Of a DNA stretch of 64,000 bases, positions 53,087-63,800 are shown piece after piece (within the stretch, counting starts at the first letter, position 1; each line of letters starts with the position of its first letter). The position numbers were made by a program, and so were the translations under genes. This DNA is from Chryseobacterium sp. CH21 (GTDB lineage: Bacteria > Bacteroidota > Bacteroidia > Flavobacteriales > Weeksellaceae), in NCBI RefSeq assembly GCF_004119445.1, contig NZ_QICI01000092.1:106519-170518 (forward strand), written 5' to 3'. A model generated the notes under the pieces. It had not been told where the DNA came from. It ran no database searches and saw nothing but the letters and a program-made list of their open reading frames with translations.

Positions 53087-54567
53087 ATGAATTCAGAAAG
53101 CGACTATATCAAAACAGTTTTCGGCCTAAACTGAAACAGCAGAGACAAAAGAAAAACTGGTCTCTGCAGGATCTTGCTGTAAAGACAGGATTATCAAAAT
53201 CTTACCTCAATGAAATTGAAAATGGGAAAAAATATCCCAAGCACGATAAGATTATTCAGCTTTCTGAAGCACTAAGTTGTACTTTCGATGACCTGGTTTC
53301 TACTAAACTTGATAAAAGTCTCGCTCCATTCAATGAAATTCTTCAGTCTGATTTTTTCAAAGAAGTTCCGCTGGAACTGTTCGGAATTAATAAGAATACC
53401 CTTATCAGCATTATTAGTGATGCTCCTAAAAAAGTAACTGCTTTTATCAATGCGTTGATCGAAATTTCACAGAATTACAATCTTGGTAAGGAAAGGTTTT
53501 ATTTTGCCGTATTAAGATCATTTCAGGAATTGTACGATAATTATTTTCCGGAAATTGAAGAAAGAGTAGACCTGTTTACTCAGGAAAATCAATTACAAAT
53601 CGGAAAGAACTTAAAGTCTGATATTTTGGAGAAAATTCTTGCGGAAAAATTCAGCTACACTATTCAATCGGAAGATTTTGAAAAGTATGGAACGCTTGAC
53701 AATCTTCGTTCTCTTTTTATTCCGGAGAAAAAACTTTTATTATTGAATCAAAAACTGGAGAAGAATCAGAAAACTTTTATTCTTGCGAAGGAAATCGGAT
53801 TCAATGTTTTAGAATTAAAAAATCGCCCCAATACATATTCATGGCTTGATTTTGGAAGTTTTGAAGAGATCCTGAACAATTTTTATGCATCTTATTTTGC
53901 AGGAGCTTTGTTAATTTTAAAAGAACCTGTTATTGAAAAAACTTCAGAGCTTTTCCAGCAAAATCAATGGGAACCGAAAAATTTTGAGAACCTCATCAAG
54001 AACTTTACCCATTCTCCTGAAACATTCTATTACCGACTGACTAATATTCTTTCGGCTGAAATGGGCATTAAAGATCTGTTTTATTTGTGTCTGGTAAAAA
54101 AGAAAAATTCGGATAAAATTCAAATTTTAAAGGAACTTCATCTTAACCATCAGCAGGCTCCTCATGCCAACGCCACCAACGAACATTACTGCCGAAGATG
54201 GATTGCCGTGAAAAACCTTGATGATTTAAAAGAAAATGAAACCCTGACAGATGCTCAGATTTCTCATTATAAAGACCAAGGCATAAGCTATCTGGTGATT
54301 TCCACTTCACAGAAAAATCCTTTTTCGGATGGAAGTAATAGAAGTTATTGCCTGGGAATTTTATTAAATTCTCAAACGATCAAAAAAATAAGCTTCATAA
54401 AATCTCCTTCTTTAAAAACCATCAACGTAGGAGTTACCTGTGAATCCTGTAGTATTGCAGATTGTGAAGTAAGACAGGCACCGCCAATAAGACTGGAAAA
54501 GGAGCATTTTAATCTGAGTATGAAGAATTCTGTGGAGAAGATCAGGAAGAATTTTGAAGATGTTTAA
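53087..54567 (+). CDS. ScfR/XRE-type regulator of the glyoxylate shunt, with a start-proximal frameshift
   Basis: A DNA-binding protein with a Cro/CI-type helix-turn-helix near the N-terminus (KLKQQRQKKNWSLQDLAVKT, SKSYLNEIENGKKYPKHDK), then a long region with the C-terminal ScfR/DUF2083-type cysteines (CESCSIADCEV). Relatives such as RamB control acetate and propionate metabolism. From ATG 53087 the frame reads MNSESDYIKTVFGL then stops; one added base at the AAA at 53128-53130 gives 493 residues. As written, only a start at 53050 is open, with an odd N-terminus and upstream of the -7 box. It is divergent from malate synthase and probably controls it. Confidence 0.8.
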
Positions 54568-54569
54568 GG

Positions 54570-54602
54570 GTGAATAGTTAATGTGCTTCGCTTGTGAATT
54601 TT
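54570..54602 (+). repeat. Composite dispersed repeat, module B of copy 2
   Basis: GTGAATAGTTAATGTGCTTC and following 13 bases match the reverse complement of 44289-44321 in 29 of 33 positions. Confidence 0.65.
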
Positions 54603-54907
54603 ATTCGGGATGCGGGGTTGTGAAATCGTCAGTATGGGCTTATTGGGTAAAATCCACAAATAACTTATTTTCATATTTAACGCAGAGATCGCTAAGCTTT
54701 CTATACTGTTTAATAGATTTTTCGGTCGCTATGGCGTTCCACCCAGCAAGGAAAAGAATGTCTTTTGCTAAATGAAATGCCTTTGCGAACGACATATAAA
54801 ATTAGGCAGCACATACTTTGCGAACATTAGCGTTAAAAACCACTCTCTATTGATTTTACAAAACAAAAATTGACAATAATTTTTATATCTTAGTAAAAAC
54901 ACATATC
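54603..54907. other. Intergenic region with inverted A modules
   Basis: About 300 bases between the regulator and ComF genes. It contains two module A copies facing each other (54679-54756 and, reversed, 54762-54834), able to fold into one long imperfect hairpin. A short open frame through here has no conserved character. I see no gene. Confidence 0.55.
54679..54834. repeat. Inverted pair of module A repeats
   Basis: Plus-strand copy 54679-54756 (AACGCAGAG to AGCAAGGAAAAG) and minus-strand copy 54834-54762 (AACGCTAATG to TAGCAAAAG) resemble module A at 44187-44256. A palindromic pair of this size suggests a small non-autonomous element (MITE-like). Confidence 0.5.
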
Positions 54908-55561
54908 ATGATATTAGATTTATTGTTTCCGAACCGCTGCATTCATTGCAACAGAATTATCGATTCTGAACTTTTAGTATGTGATCTTTGCTTTAGCCAG
55001 ATTCATTTTACGCATTACAACTATTTCGAAAATAATCCGGTGAAGGAAAAATGCCTTCTGTTTTTTCCAGTTGAAAACACTTTTGCACTGATCCAGTTTG
55101 AAGAGGAAAGTTTAAGCCGCAAGATTATTCACGACCTAAAATACAGAAGCCGGGAAAAAGCAGGAAAAATTCTGGCAGAATGGACTACCGAACGTCTGGA
55201 ATTCGAAGATGAAAAACCTGATTTATTGGTAAGCGTGCCTCTCCATCCCAAAAAACTTAAGGAACGCGGATACAATCAACTTCATTTATTCACAGAAACG
55301 TTATCTTCATATTATAAAATTCCTTTCGATCATCAGCTAATCAAAAGAAATCATTATTCCAAAGCACAGGCTTTAAAAGATAAGAAACACAGATTGGAAT
55401 CGATCAACACTTTCTCTGCCACCTATCCTATTACCGGAAAGCATATTCTCCTGATTGATGATGTTTTCACTACGGGAAATACAATTTCATCAGTTGCATG
55501 GGAGATTTTAAATGCAGGGAACAATAAAGTGAGTGTTCTGGTAATGGCAGTGGATGTTTGA
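54908..55561 (+). CDS. ComF family protein
   Basis: A 217-residue protein with an N-terminal zinc finger (RCIHCNRIID, VCDLCF) and a C-terminal phosphoribosyltransferase domain whose PRPP loop is LLIDDVFTTGNT. ComF proteins aid DNA uptake in competence; in most Bacteroidota the role is less certain. It is a single-gene unit. Confidence 0.9.
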   Translation: MILDLLFPNRCIHCNRIIDSELLVCDLCFSQIHFTHYNYFENNPVKEKCLLFFPVENTFALIQFEEESLSRKIIHDLKYRSREKAGKILAEWTTERLEFEDEKPDLLVSVPLHPKKLKERGYNQLHLFTETLSSYYKIPFDHQLIKRNHYSKAQALKDKKHRLESINTFSATYPITGKHILLIDDVFTTGNTISSVAWEILNAGNNKVSVLVMAVDV

Positions 55562-55769
55562 TGTGGGGTGCTAGTTGTGGGTTTAGGCGTACGAGTTACA
55601 GGATGGCTTGATGTGGGTTATGAGATTTAGGGCGTGGAGATTAATCTTCAAAAATACTCTCAAACACTAGAACCCTCAAACTATCCCACTCTAAAACACT
55701 CTCACTCTTCTATTCAAACCATTTTCACCATTCAATTCTTTTTCCTAATTTTCCGGAAACTAAACAACT
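55562..55769. other. Intergenic, G-rich then C-rich
   Basis: Between ComF and hydrolase. The first 80 bases are GT-rich (GTGGGGTGCTAGTTGTGGG), the rest C/A/T-rich. No gene or clear terminator is seen. Confidence 0.4.
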
Positions 55770-56456
55770 ATGCCCAATCTGCTTTTACTGCACGGAGCTT
55801 TAGGTCACAATGACATTTTTAAACCTTATCTGAATACTCTGTCCCAATATTTCACGGTACACACTCCTTTGTTTTCAGGACATGGAGATCAGGAACTTCC
55901 GGCAGATGGTATTACTATTGAAAAATATACTCAGGAATTATCCGAATATTGTAAAACAAATAACCTTACAGATGTATCTATCTTTGGACACAGTATGGGA
56001 GGGTATGTGGCACTTTGCTATGCTATGGAAAATCCGGAGAATGTAAATTCTATCATCACATTGGGAACAAAGTTTGACTGGACTGAGGAACAGGCTTTGA
56101 AAGAAAGTAAAATGCTGAATCCGGATGTTATTCTTGAAAAAATCCCACAGTATGCTCAACTTTTAGAATCACAGCACGGAACAAAGTGGAAGCAGCTCCT
56201 TCCTGCTATTGCTAATTTAATGGTTGATTTAGGTAAAAATCCCCCTTTGAAAAATAATTTTTCTACAATTAAAATTCCGGTTCAAATTATGGTGGGAGAT
56301 AAAGATAATATGGTAACTGTTGAAGAGAGTATGGGAGTTTACAGAAGTCTTCCAAACGCAAAATTGGCCGTAATCCCGGATACAAAGCACCCAATGGATA
56401 AAGTACGACCAAGTTTATTCTTGAACTTAATAAAAGATTTCTGGAATCTTTCTTAA
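55770..56456 (+). CDS. Alpha/beta-fold hydrolase
   Basis: A 228-residue hydrolase with the oxyanion segment LLLLHGALG, nucleophile elbow GHSMGG, an acidic residue in VGDKDNMV and the terminal histidine in DTKHPMD, completing a catalytic triad. No signal peptide. Substrate unknown; probably an esterase. It converges on the upp gene with one base between stops. Confidence 0.88.
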   Translation: MPNLLLLHGALGHNDIFKPYLNTLSQYFTVHTPLFSGHGDQELPADGITIEKYTQELSEYCKTNNLTDVSIFGHSMGGYVALCYAMENPENVNSIITLGTKFDWTEEQALKESKMLNPDVILEKIPQYAQLLESQHGTKWKQLLPAIANLMVDLGKNPPLKNNFSTIKIPVQIMVGDKDNMVTVEESMGVYRSLPNAKLAVIPDTKHPMDKVRPSLFLNLIKDFWNLS

Positions 56457-56457
56457 A

Positions 56458-57108
56458 TTATCTCTGAAGTTTTTCTCCGTAGCTAAGATCTCCTGCATCA
56501 CCTAATCCAGGTGTGATATATCCTTTAGAAGTTAAATGTTCATCGATTGCTCCTACCCAAATATGAGCTTCAGGATAAGCATTTTGAACGGTTTCAACAC
56601 CTTGCTTTGAAGCAATGGCTGCTACAATATGAAGTTGGGTTGGATTTCCGTTGGTTAACAAATCTTTGATTGCTTCAATTAAAGAAGCACCTGTTGCCAG
56701 CATAGGATCTGCTACGATAAGAGGTCTGCCTTCAATGCTTGGGCAAGTAAGGTAATCCTGTTTGATGGAGAAATAATCGTTGGCATCATGTTTTCTGTAG
56801 GCTGCCACAAAACCACAATCTGCTCTGTCAAGATAGCTCAGAATTCCTTCAAACAATGGAACTCCGGCTCTTAAAATTGTAGTAATAACGGGCTGTACAG
56901 CAATTTCTCTGCTTTTTATTGTATCTAAAGGAGTTTGAATTTCAACTTCTCTGTACTCCAGTCCTTTACTGATTTCAAAAGCGGCAATCTCCCCGATTCT
57001 TTCCATATTTCTTCTGAATCTCATTCGGTCGTGCTGGATATCAACGTTTCTAAGTTCGTTGATCCATTCGTTGACAAGAGAAAAATGTTGCGATAAAATA
57101 GTAAGCAT
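56458..57108 (-). CDS. upp: Uracil phosphoribosyltransferase
   Basis: A 216-residue enzyme. PRPP-binding loop VADPMLATGASLIEAI and the uracil-binding C-terminal region YITPGLGDAGDLSYG are present. It salvages uracil to UMP. It shows the short N-terminus typical of the bacterial form. Confidence 0.95.
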   Translation of the reverse strand: MLTILSQHFSLVNEWINELRNVDIQHDRMRFRRNMERIGEIAAFEISKGLEYREVEIQTPLDTIKSREIAVQPVITTILRAGVPLFEGILSYLDRADCGFVAAYRKHDANDYFSIKQDYLTCPSIEGRPLIVADPMLATGASLIEAIKDLLTNGNPTQLHIVAAIASKQGVETVQNAYPEAHIWVGAIDEHLTSKGYITPGLGDAGDLSYGEKLQR

Positions 57109-57192
57109 GAAAATTTTATTTTTTTAATTTCAGTTAATTGATATTAATTCTTACAAAATTACAACTAAAAAACGAATTGAAAAATCGGGATT

Positions 57193-57253
57193 GAGCAGAA
57201 ACTCTGCTCATATTTAATAAAAGACTCCGGCAAGCTTCGCTTGCCGGAGTCTT
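57193..57253 (-). terminator. Tandem hairpins after der
   Basis: AAGACTCCGGCAAGC / GCTTGCCGGAGTCTT (57221-57253, 15-bp perfect stem, TTC loop) is followed on the minus strand by T-rich sequence and then GAGCAGA / TCTGCTC (57193-57209). Confidence 0.85.
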
Positions 57254-57272
57254 CGGTGAACACTCGTTCTTA

Positions 57273-58583
57273 TTATTTTTGTCTGAAATAAACTTCAATT
57301 GGAACTCCGGTAAACCCGAATTGTTTTCTCAACTGATTTTCAGTAAATCTTTTATAAGGTTCTTTCACATATTGTGGAAGGTTACAGAAAAATACAAACT
57401 GTGGAGACGGCGTAGGAAGCTGTACACAATATTTGATTTTAATATATTTTCCTTTCAATGCTGGTGGAGGTGTCTGTTCGAAGATCGGAAGCATTACTTC
57501 ATTCAGTTTTGAAGTTTTGATTTTCTTCTTACGGTCTTCATAAACCTCCATGGCTACTTCTACAGCTTTCAAGATTCTCTGCTTCGTTAAAGCGGAAACA
57601 AATAAGATTGGAATATCCTGGAACTGACCAATTTTATCTTTGATTGATTTTTCGAAATCACGAATTGTATTAGTCTGCTTGTCTTCGATCAAATCCCATT
57701 TATTCACAAGAATTACAATTCCTTTTCTGTTTTTCTGAGCCAAACCGAAAATGTTCATATCCTGAGATTCCCATCCCTGTGTAGCATCCACCATGATGAT
57801 CACAACGTCAGAATATTCGATAGAACGGATAGATCTCATTACGGAATAGAATTCAAGATCTTCGTTTACCTTAGACTTTCTTCTCATCCCTGCTGTATCT
57901 ACCAATACAAATTCGTATCCGAATTTGTTGTATAAAGTCTGGATACTGTCTCTTGTAGTTCCTGCAATATCAGTTACAATATTTCTTTCAACATCCAATA
58001 AAGCATTTGTCATAGTAGATTTCCCTACATTTGGACGACCCGCAATGGTAATTTTAGGCAATCCTTCAAAAGGATCTTTATATTCTGTAGTTGGGAAATC
58101 TTTAACGATATCATCTAACAAGTCTCCTGTACCGGAACCTGTGGCAGAAGAAAGTGTATAATATTTGTCTATTCCTAATTGATAGAATTCTGTTGCCGGA
58201 AGTTCTTCTTTTGATGAATCTACTTTGTTAACAACTAAATAAATAAGTTTATTGGATCTTCTAAGAAGTCTGTAGATTTCGTGGTCTGTATCGGTAAGCC
58301 CTTCTTCCACATTCACCATGAAGATAATAGAAGTTGCTTCATCTACTGCTAATTGTACCTGCTTACGGATTTCTTCTTCAAAGATATCATCTGTACCTAC
58401 ATCATAACCTCCGGTATCAATTACCGTAAAGTCTACTCCATTCCAATCTGATTTTCCATAGTGACGGTCTCTGGTAACACCAGCTGTAGAATCTACAATA
58501 GCTTCTCTTCTTTCTAATAAACGGTTAAAAAGCGTTGATTTACCTACGTTAGGACGTCCAACGATTGCAACAATATTTGACAT
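57273..58583 (-). CDS. der: Ribosome biogenesis GTPase Der (EngA)
   Basis: A 436-residue protein with two GTPase domains, each with G1 GRPNVGKS (residues 8-15 and about 183-190), G3 (DTGGYD, DTAGMRR) and G4 (NKVDS, NKWDL), then a KH-like C-terminal domain. It acts in 50S ribosome assembly. It is a single-gene unit. Confidence 0.96.
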   Translation of the reverse strand: MSNIVAIVGRPNVGKSTLFNRLLERREAIVDSTAGVTRDRHYGKSDWNGVDFTVIDTGGYDVGTDDIFEEEIRKQVQLAVDEATSIIFMVNVEEGLTDTDHEIYRLLRRSNKLIYLVVNKVDSSKEELPATEFYQLGIDKYYTLSSATGSGTGDLLDDIVKDFPTTEYKDPFEGLPKITIAGRPNVGKSTMTNALLDVERNIVTDIAGTTRDSIQTLYNKFGYEFVLVDTAGMRRKSKVNEDLEFYSVMRSIRSIEYSDVVIIMVDATQGWESQDMNIFGLAQKNRKGIVILVNKWDLIEDKQTNTIRDFEKSIKDKIGQFQDIPILFVSALTKQRILKAVEVAMEVYEDRKKKIKTSKLNEVMLPIFEQTPPPALKGKYIKIKYCVQLPTPSPQFVFFCNLPQYVKEPYKRFTENQLRKQFGFTGVPIEVYFRQK

Positions 58584-58956
58584 AAAAAATGTTTAATAAT
58601 CCTTTTGCTTTGCTCAGGATATGTTATTAATGGGTTACTCCAACTTTTGGAGCCCAATTTTTTGCAAAGATAGGGTTTTATTATTTAACAAAATGTTTAT
58701 GAATGGGAGCTGGAACAAGGAGGTTGGAAGCTACTGTTTAAGGGAAAAATCATTATAAACATTACTATAAAAATTGAATGAAAAATATCTACAAACCCCT
58801 TATTTCCGGATAAAAGCAAAATTTCTTAAAATTTTATTGAAAAATAATTATTTGGATATCAATATGTAATGCTCTTTAAGCCCCTATTATGTTAATTAAT
58901 CTTTAATTTTGATTTTCATATTTAAAATAATTTCTATAATTTCGCAGCATAGAAAC
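58584..58956. other. Intergenic region between der and tRNA-Gln
   Basis: 373 AT-rich bases upstream of both der (minus) and the tRNA (plus). A small hairpin CTCCAAC / TTTTGGAG lies near 58638-58652. I see no gene, promoter box matching the consensus with confidence, or repeat. Confidence 0.4.
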
Positions 58957-59027
58957 AGACCTATAGTGTAACGGTAGCACTCCGGTTTTTGGTACCGTCA
59001 GTCGGGGTTCGAATCCCTGTGGGTCTA
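58957..59027 (+). tRNA. tRNA-Gln (TTG anticodon)
   Basis: 71 bases folding as a cloverleaf: acceptor AGACCTA with TGGGTCT, D-arm, anticodon loop TTTTGGT (anticodon TTG), T-arm with GTTCGAAT, discriminator A. The CCA end is not encoded. The lowest pair of the anticodon stem is C-T, a mismatch. A terminator hairpin follows. Confidence 0.9.
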
Positions 59028-59028
59028 C

Positions 59029-59063
59029 AAACCATCCTTTTTTAAGGGTGGTTTTCTTTTTTT
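59029..59063 (+). terminator. tRNA-Gln terminator
   Basis: AAACCATCCTT pairs with AAGGGTGGTTT over 11 bp with one G-T pair, followed by a T-run. Confidence 0.85.
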
Positions 59064-59265
59064 AATGATCTAACATTCCTGTATAGATATAAACTCTCTT
59101 CATTTTTAGTAATAAGTCATTACTAAATTAATTAGCAATTAAGATACTAAAAAGTGATAAAACTCATATTAATTCACATCACAAAGACCTTCAGCCTACG
59201 TTAAAAACGGTTAATTTCGCAAAGTTTTTTTATAAACTAATTATTAACTCAAAAAACAACAAAGT

Positions 59266-60888
59266 GTGAGGAAACTTTATCTCAGTATATTTACTTTATG
59301 CATAACTTGGAGCTTATCTGCTCAGGAATTGGTATGGCAGAAAGACATCAAATCCTCTACCCAGGATTTTCTAAGCCAGGTTACCACAACAATTGATCAA
59401 CAGTATCTGATCACAGGAAGCTCTATTCAAAGCAATAAACAGCAAACTTCAGGAAGCAAACAGAACAACGGTTATGATTTCCATTTGGTAAAACTCAACC
59501 AACAAGGAAATGAAGTCTGGGAAAAATATTTCTCTGGAAGCAATCATGATTATTTATCAGCCACAGTTACCACACAGGATGGCGGATTTCTATTAGCCGG
59601 AACCTCGTATTCAGGAAAAGGACTGGATAAAAAAGAGGAATCCAAAGGAGGCTCAGATATCTGGCTGATCAGAACCAATGAATTCGGAGATGAATTATGG
59701 CAGAAAACCTTGGGAGGTTCTTCTGATGAAGAAGCCAGAACTGTGATTCAAACAATCGATTTAGGATTTTTTGTTGCCGGAAATGTACAAAACGCTGCAA
59801 AAGGATATGCTTCTAAAGACGTCTTGATTACGAGACTTGATAAAGACGGAAAAGAATTATCGCAATTAATTTTAGGAGGAAAAGGCTTAGACGAAATAGA
59901 GAAAATGATCCCAACAAAAGATGGTGGTGCCTTACTCGGAATTTATTCTAGAAGCGGATTTGTTAAAATAACTCATCAGCAATCAATGATCAATAGTAAT
60001 ACTCCGTCTGAAAAACCGGCAACCCGTAGCCTGTTATCTGCAATCTCAAAACAAAGCGACAACTTCGGTGAGGGCGACTACTGGATTGTCAAATTAGACA
60101 AAAACGGAAAAGTAGAATGGGAAAAGAACTTTGGAGGGAAAGGGGATGATCATATCAGAACCCTGGCTTTAACTTCAAATGGTTTTATCATTGGGGGCGA
60201 ATCCAGATCGGAAAGATCAGGAAACAAAACCGTAGGCATTGAAGAAGGCACAGACCTTTGGTTGATTTCTTTAAATGAAAGAGGCGATGAGCAGTGGCAG
60301 AAATCCTACAACTTCAAGAACCGTGATATTTTAATGAGTATAAGTGTCCTTCATTCTGCAGATGATAAATCTTCCAAAGGAATCTTATTGGGAGGTTATA
60401 CTCAGGCTGAAGGAAGGATACAAACCGATGACGAAACCTTCTGGATGCTGTACTTAGATCAGAATGGCGATGAACAATGGAGAAAGCATATCACCGGAGA
60501 ATCCCGAAAGAAAGAAGAGAGGCTTTCCGATTTAAAACTAGGCAGAGATGGTTCCATTATTCTAGCAGGAACCAGTGCAGAAGAACTTGGTAAAGAGAAC
60601 TGGAAGATTGTGAAATTGGGAGACAAGCAGGTTGATCAGCTCATTGAAAAGTATGATATCAAAATCTATCCAAACCCGGTCTCTGATTATGCTTATGTAG
60701 AAATCGGTTTTGATTTCAAAGAGGCTGATATTCTTTTGTATGACATGAGCGGAAGACAGCTTCAAAGTATAAAAACCAAGAACAAAGTGACTAAGATCAA
60801 TACACAAGCCCTTGTTCAGGGGGCTTATCTGGTGACGATAAAAACGGATACTAGTAAAACAGCAAATGCTAAAATCATTAAAAGATAA
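59266..60888 (+). CDS. T9SS type A sorting domain secreted protein
   Basis: A 540-residue secreted protein starting at GTG, with a signal peptide (1-19, ending SAQ). The body is a series of about six beta-propeller-like repeats ending in WxxKL/WLIRT-type strands with GGY/GGF turns (for example DGGFLLAGTSYSG, SNGFIIGGESRSE). The last 75 residues form a T9SS type A domain (KIYPNPVSDYAYVEI, LVQGAYLVTIKT). It is secreted or surface-bound. The following RHS-like gene starts 10 bases later, so the two likely form an operon. Confidence 0.85.
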   Translation: MRKLYLSIFTLCITWSLSAQELVWQKDIKSSTQDFLSQVTTTIDQQYLITGSSIQSNKQQTSGSKQNNGYDFHLVKLNQQGNEVWEKYFSGSNHDYLSATVTTQDGGFLLAGTSYSGKGLDKKEESKGGSDIWLIRTNEFGDELWQKTLGGSSDEEARTVIQTIDLGFFVAGNVQNAAKGYASKDVLITRLDKDGKELSQLILGGKGLDEIEKMIPTKDGGALLGIYSRSGFVKITHQQSMINSNTPSEKPATRSLLSAISKQSDNFGEGDYWIVKLDKNGKVEWEKNFGGKGDDHIRTLALTSNGFIIGGESRSERSGNKTVGIEEGTDLWLISLNERGDEQWQKSYNFKNRDILMSISVLHSADDKSSKGILLGGYTQAEGRIQTDDETFWMLYLDQNGDEQWRKHITGESRKKEERLSDLKLGRDGSIILAGTSAEELGKENWKIVKLGDKQVDQLIEKYDIKIYPNPVSDYAYVEIGFDFKEADILLYDMSGRQLQSIKTKNKVTKINTQALVQGAYLVTIKTDTSKTANAKIIKR

Positions 60889-60898
60889 AAAATAGAGA

Positions 60899-63800
60899 AT
60901 GATAAAAAAACTAACAATATTATTTTTTACACATATTTTTTATTGTGTTTAACACAAACAAAACCTGCAGAAAGTTATTCATTAATCAGAGGGGTAAACG
61001 AAACTATGAATATGAACTCCGGAACTGTAAGTTTAGCTATACCATTATTTGATATAACTGAGGGAAAATTCTCTTTCAATAATACCTTAAATTATGAATC
61101 CAGAGGTTTCGTACCCCATATGGCCCCGGGATATGTCGGACTAAACTGGAATATGGTACAATTTGGGAAAATAACGAGAGAGTCCAAAAGAATAGATTTA
61201 ACGACGACCAATCAAATCAACAATATGGCTTCTACAAATGCCAGAAGAGGATGGTCAATTCTTCCGAGTTATTCTAATGCAATGCTGTATGAAAAACATG
61301 ATTGTTTAACTACGGACTTTAATGCTAATAAATTAGAATTATATAATATTACTAATCATAATAATTTAACACCAAAGTCAACCGTCCCGAATTCTTCTGT
61401 ATCTTATAATGCAGAGACCTATAGCTTTGAGCCCGATAAGTTCTACTTTGACTTTATGGGATACAAAGGTTATTTTGTAGTGGACAATAACGGTAGGCCC
61501 ATTGTATATTGCGAAAATGCCTCATTAAAAATTGATGTAAGCAAGTATGGTTTTCATAATATTTTTAATAATATTGGTTTTTCAGAAATTAAAATAACTG
61601 ATGATCAGGGAAATCAATATTTTTTTGGAGGAGATATCAATACTCTAGATATTAGCTTCAGTTTTAATTTTGTAGAATATGAATCATGGGATCCGGAGTT
61701 TGGTCAATATAAAGGAGCCGCTAGAACCAAAACAAATTACATAGACTCTTGGTCATTAAAAAAAATAATTCTGAATGATGGGTCAGAAGTCAATGCATAC
61801 TATCAAACATCAGATCTAACTGTACTTAATAATTATCGTAATACTGATAATCTGAAGGAAATGGACTTTAGTGACAAACCTAATTTCCCGTCTAAACAAA
61901 ATCTTTTAAGTGGAAACATAAGTGCCGAAGTCGTTGAAAATTTTTATAAATACAAGCATAGTGTACCGATTCCTAATTCTTATTTATCATTAGAAACATG
62001 GACTAAAGTATCAACATTAACTAAAACTGCCATTTTAGATAGCATTAAAATAGGAAATACTGTCATTGACTATAAATATCAACAGACTACAAATCCATTA
62101 GAAATCTCTAGAAAATACCTAAAGGAAATCAATATAAAGAGAGATAACAGTCTAATAAAAAAAGTTGATCTTAATTATCAAAATTTCGGTAATACCCATC
62201 AAAGAACCTTTCTTACAGATATTCAAAATAACTTGGGAGAAAACACATCCATGGAGTATCACAATACAGATGATTTTCCTAAATATATTAAAGCCCAAGC
62301 TAATGACTTAGGATTTTGGAATGGTGATATGAGAGATTATATGTCCGGAAATAATTATGGAGGCGTTGATCCTTATGGAGAGCCAATCGTAGATGATTTT
62401 ACTTCATATGATACAGGTCTATTAAGAAAAGTAACATATCCTACAAAAGGAAGTACAAGTTATCTATATCAAAAAGGAAAATATTCAAAGAAATATATCT
62501 ACACAGATACAGGTTCAACCTCATTACAACTAGTTGATGAGAACGGTATAGTTAATGCTCCTGTTCTTTATAAAAAAATCGAAGTTGATAATAATAACCA
62601 AAATATTGAGACAACATATAAATATGAGAATGATAATAGTTCAAGCTCAGGAATTATAGAAGGAAGTCTTAGATATCAATATTTAGGTACGGCTTCTGTC
62701 ACTAGTATTCAAAACCTAAACCCTGAAATTAATAATCAAAATTCCCTACATTATAGTACGGTAACCGTTTCTAATTCCAAACCATGGAGTGGATATACTA
62801 AATACAGATTTACAGATCAAGTGACTAACCCTGACTCCCTGGGTTACAAAATATTTAAATATTCCTCTTGGGATGGGCAATTTGATGACCGAGATAAACT
62901 CTACTTATCAAAAGCTCATGAAAGAGGAAAAATTTTAAAAGAAGAGTTATACAATTTATTAGGCACAAAAATAAAAGAGACAGAATATAAGTATAAAAAT
63001 TTTTTAAAAAAACTTCCCAATATAGATTTACTTAATATAAGCTGTAACACATGTAAAGTTTCAGATGCCAATTATTACACTAAAATAAATCATTATACTA
63101 CCAGATTTCATGTTCAAACCCAATATGTTCCTGTTATTCCATATTTGTTAGAATCTCAAACTACCAGAGAAGAATTTGGCGGTTTCATGACTCCTTCAGA
63201 GACCATTGAGACATCAAAAAAAATAACATATTCTGATAATGTTTATTTAAATAACGCTCTTATCTATTGGCATCCTTATCCAATAGAAGAAAGAATAATC
63301 AGCAGCAAAGGGACTTCTATAAGACAATATTTATATCCGATAGACCTTCTTAAGAATAGTCCTTGTCCAAATGGTAATTGTTCTTCTAATGACAATTCCA
63401 TTATAGGAGGAGAATATATGACGTATGAAAAGATGCTTAACAAAAATATATTCACTCCACTTATTGAAATTAGTCAAAATCCTCAAGGAAAATTTACACT
63501 AAAAGAAAACTTCTATTCTTCTTTTGCATTACCTTCTAATGAAGCCTTTGTAATCAAAAAGAAAAGGCGCTCATTAATGGATTCTAACTTAAATTTTACA
63601 AATTATAAAATTTCATCATTGGATGTAATTGATGATTCCAGTTCTGACGTTTATGATAATAAGCTAAATATTCTTCAGGCTTCTAACAAAACAGGAACAC
63701 CTAACACAACAATCTATGGATACCAGCAAACACTTCCAATTGCACAGATTACTGGAATAACATATGCACAATTAATGCAGATCTTCAATCTTCCAGCAAC

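Noticed and set aside
58957..59027. tRNA pseudogene
   Set aside because: One mismatch at the base of the anticodon stem is the only defect; all other arms and the T-loop are normal.
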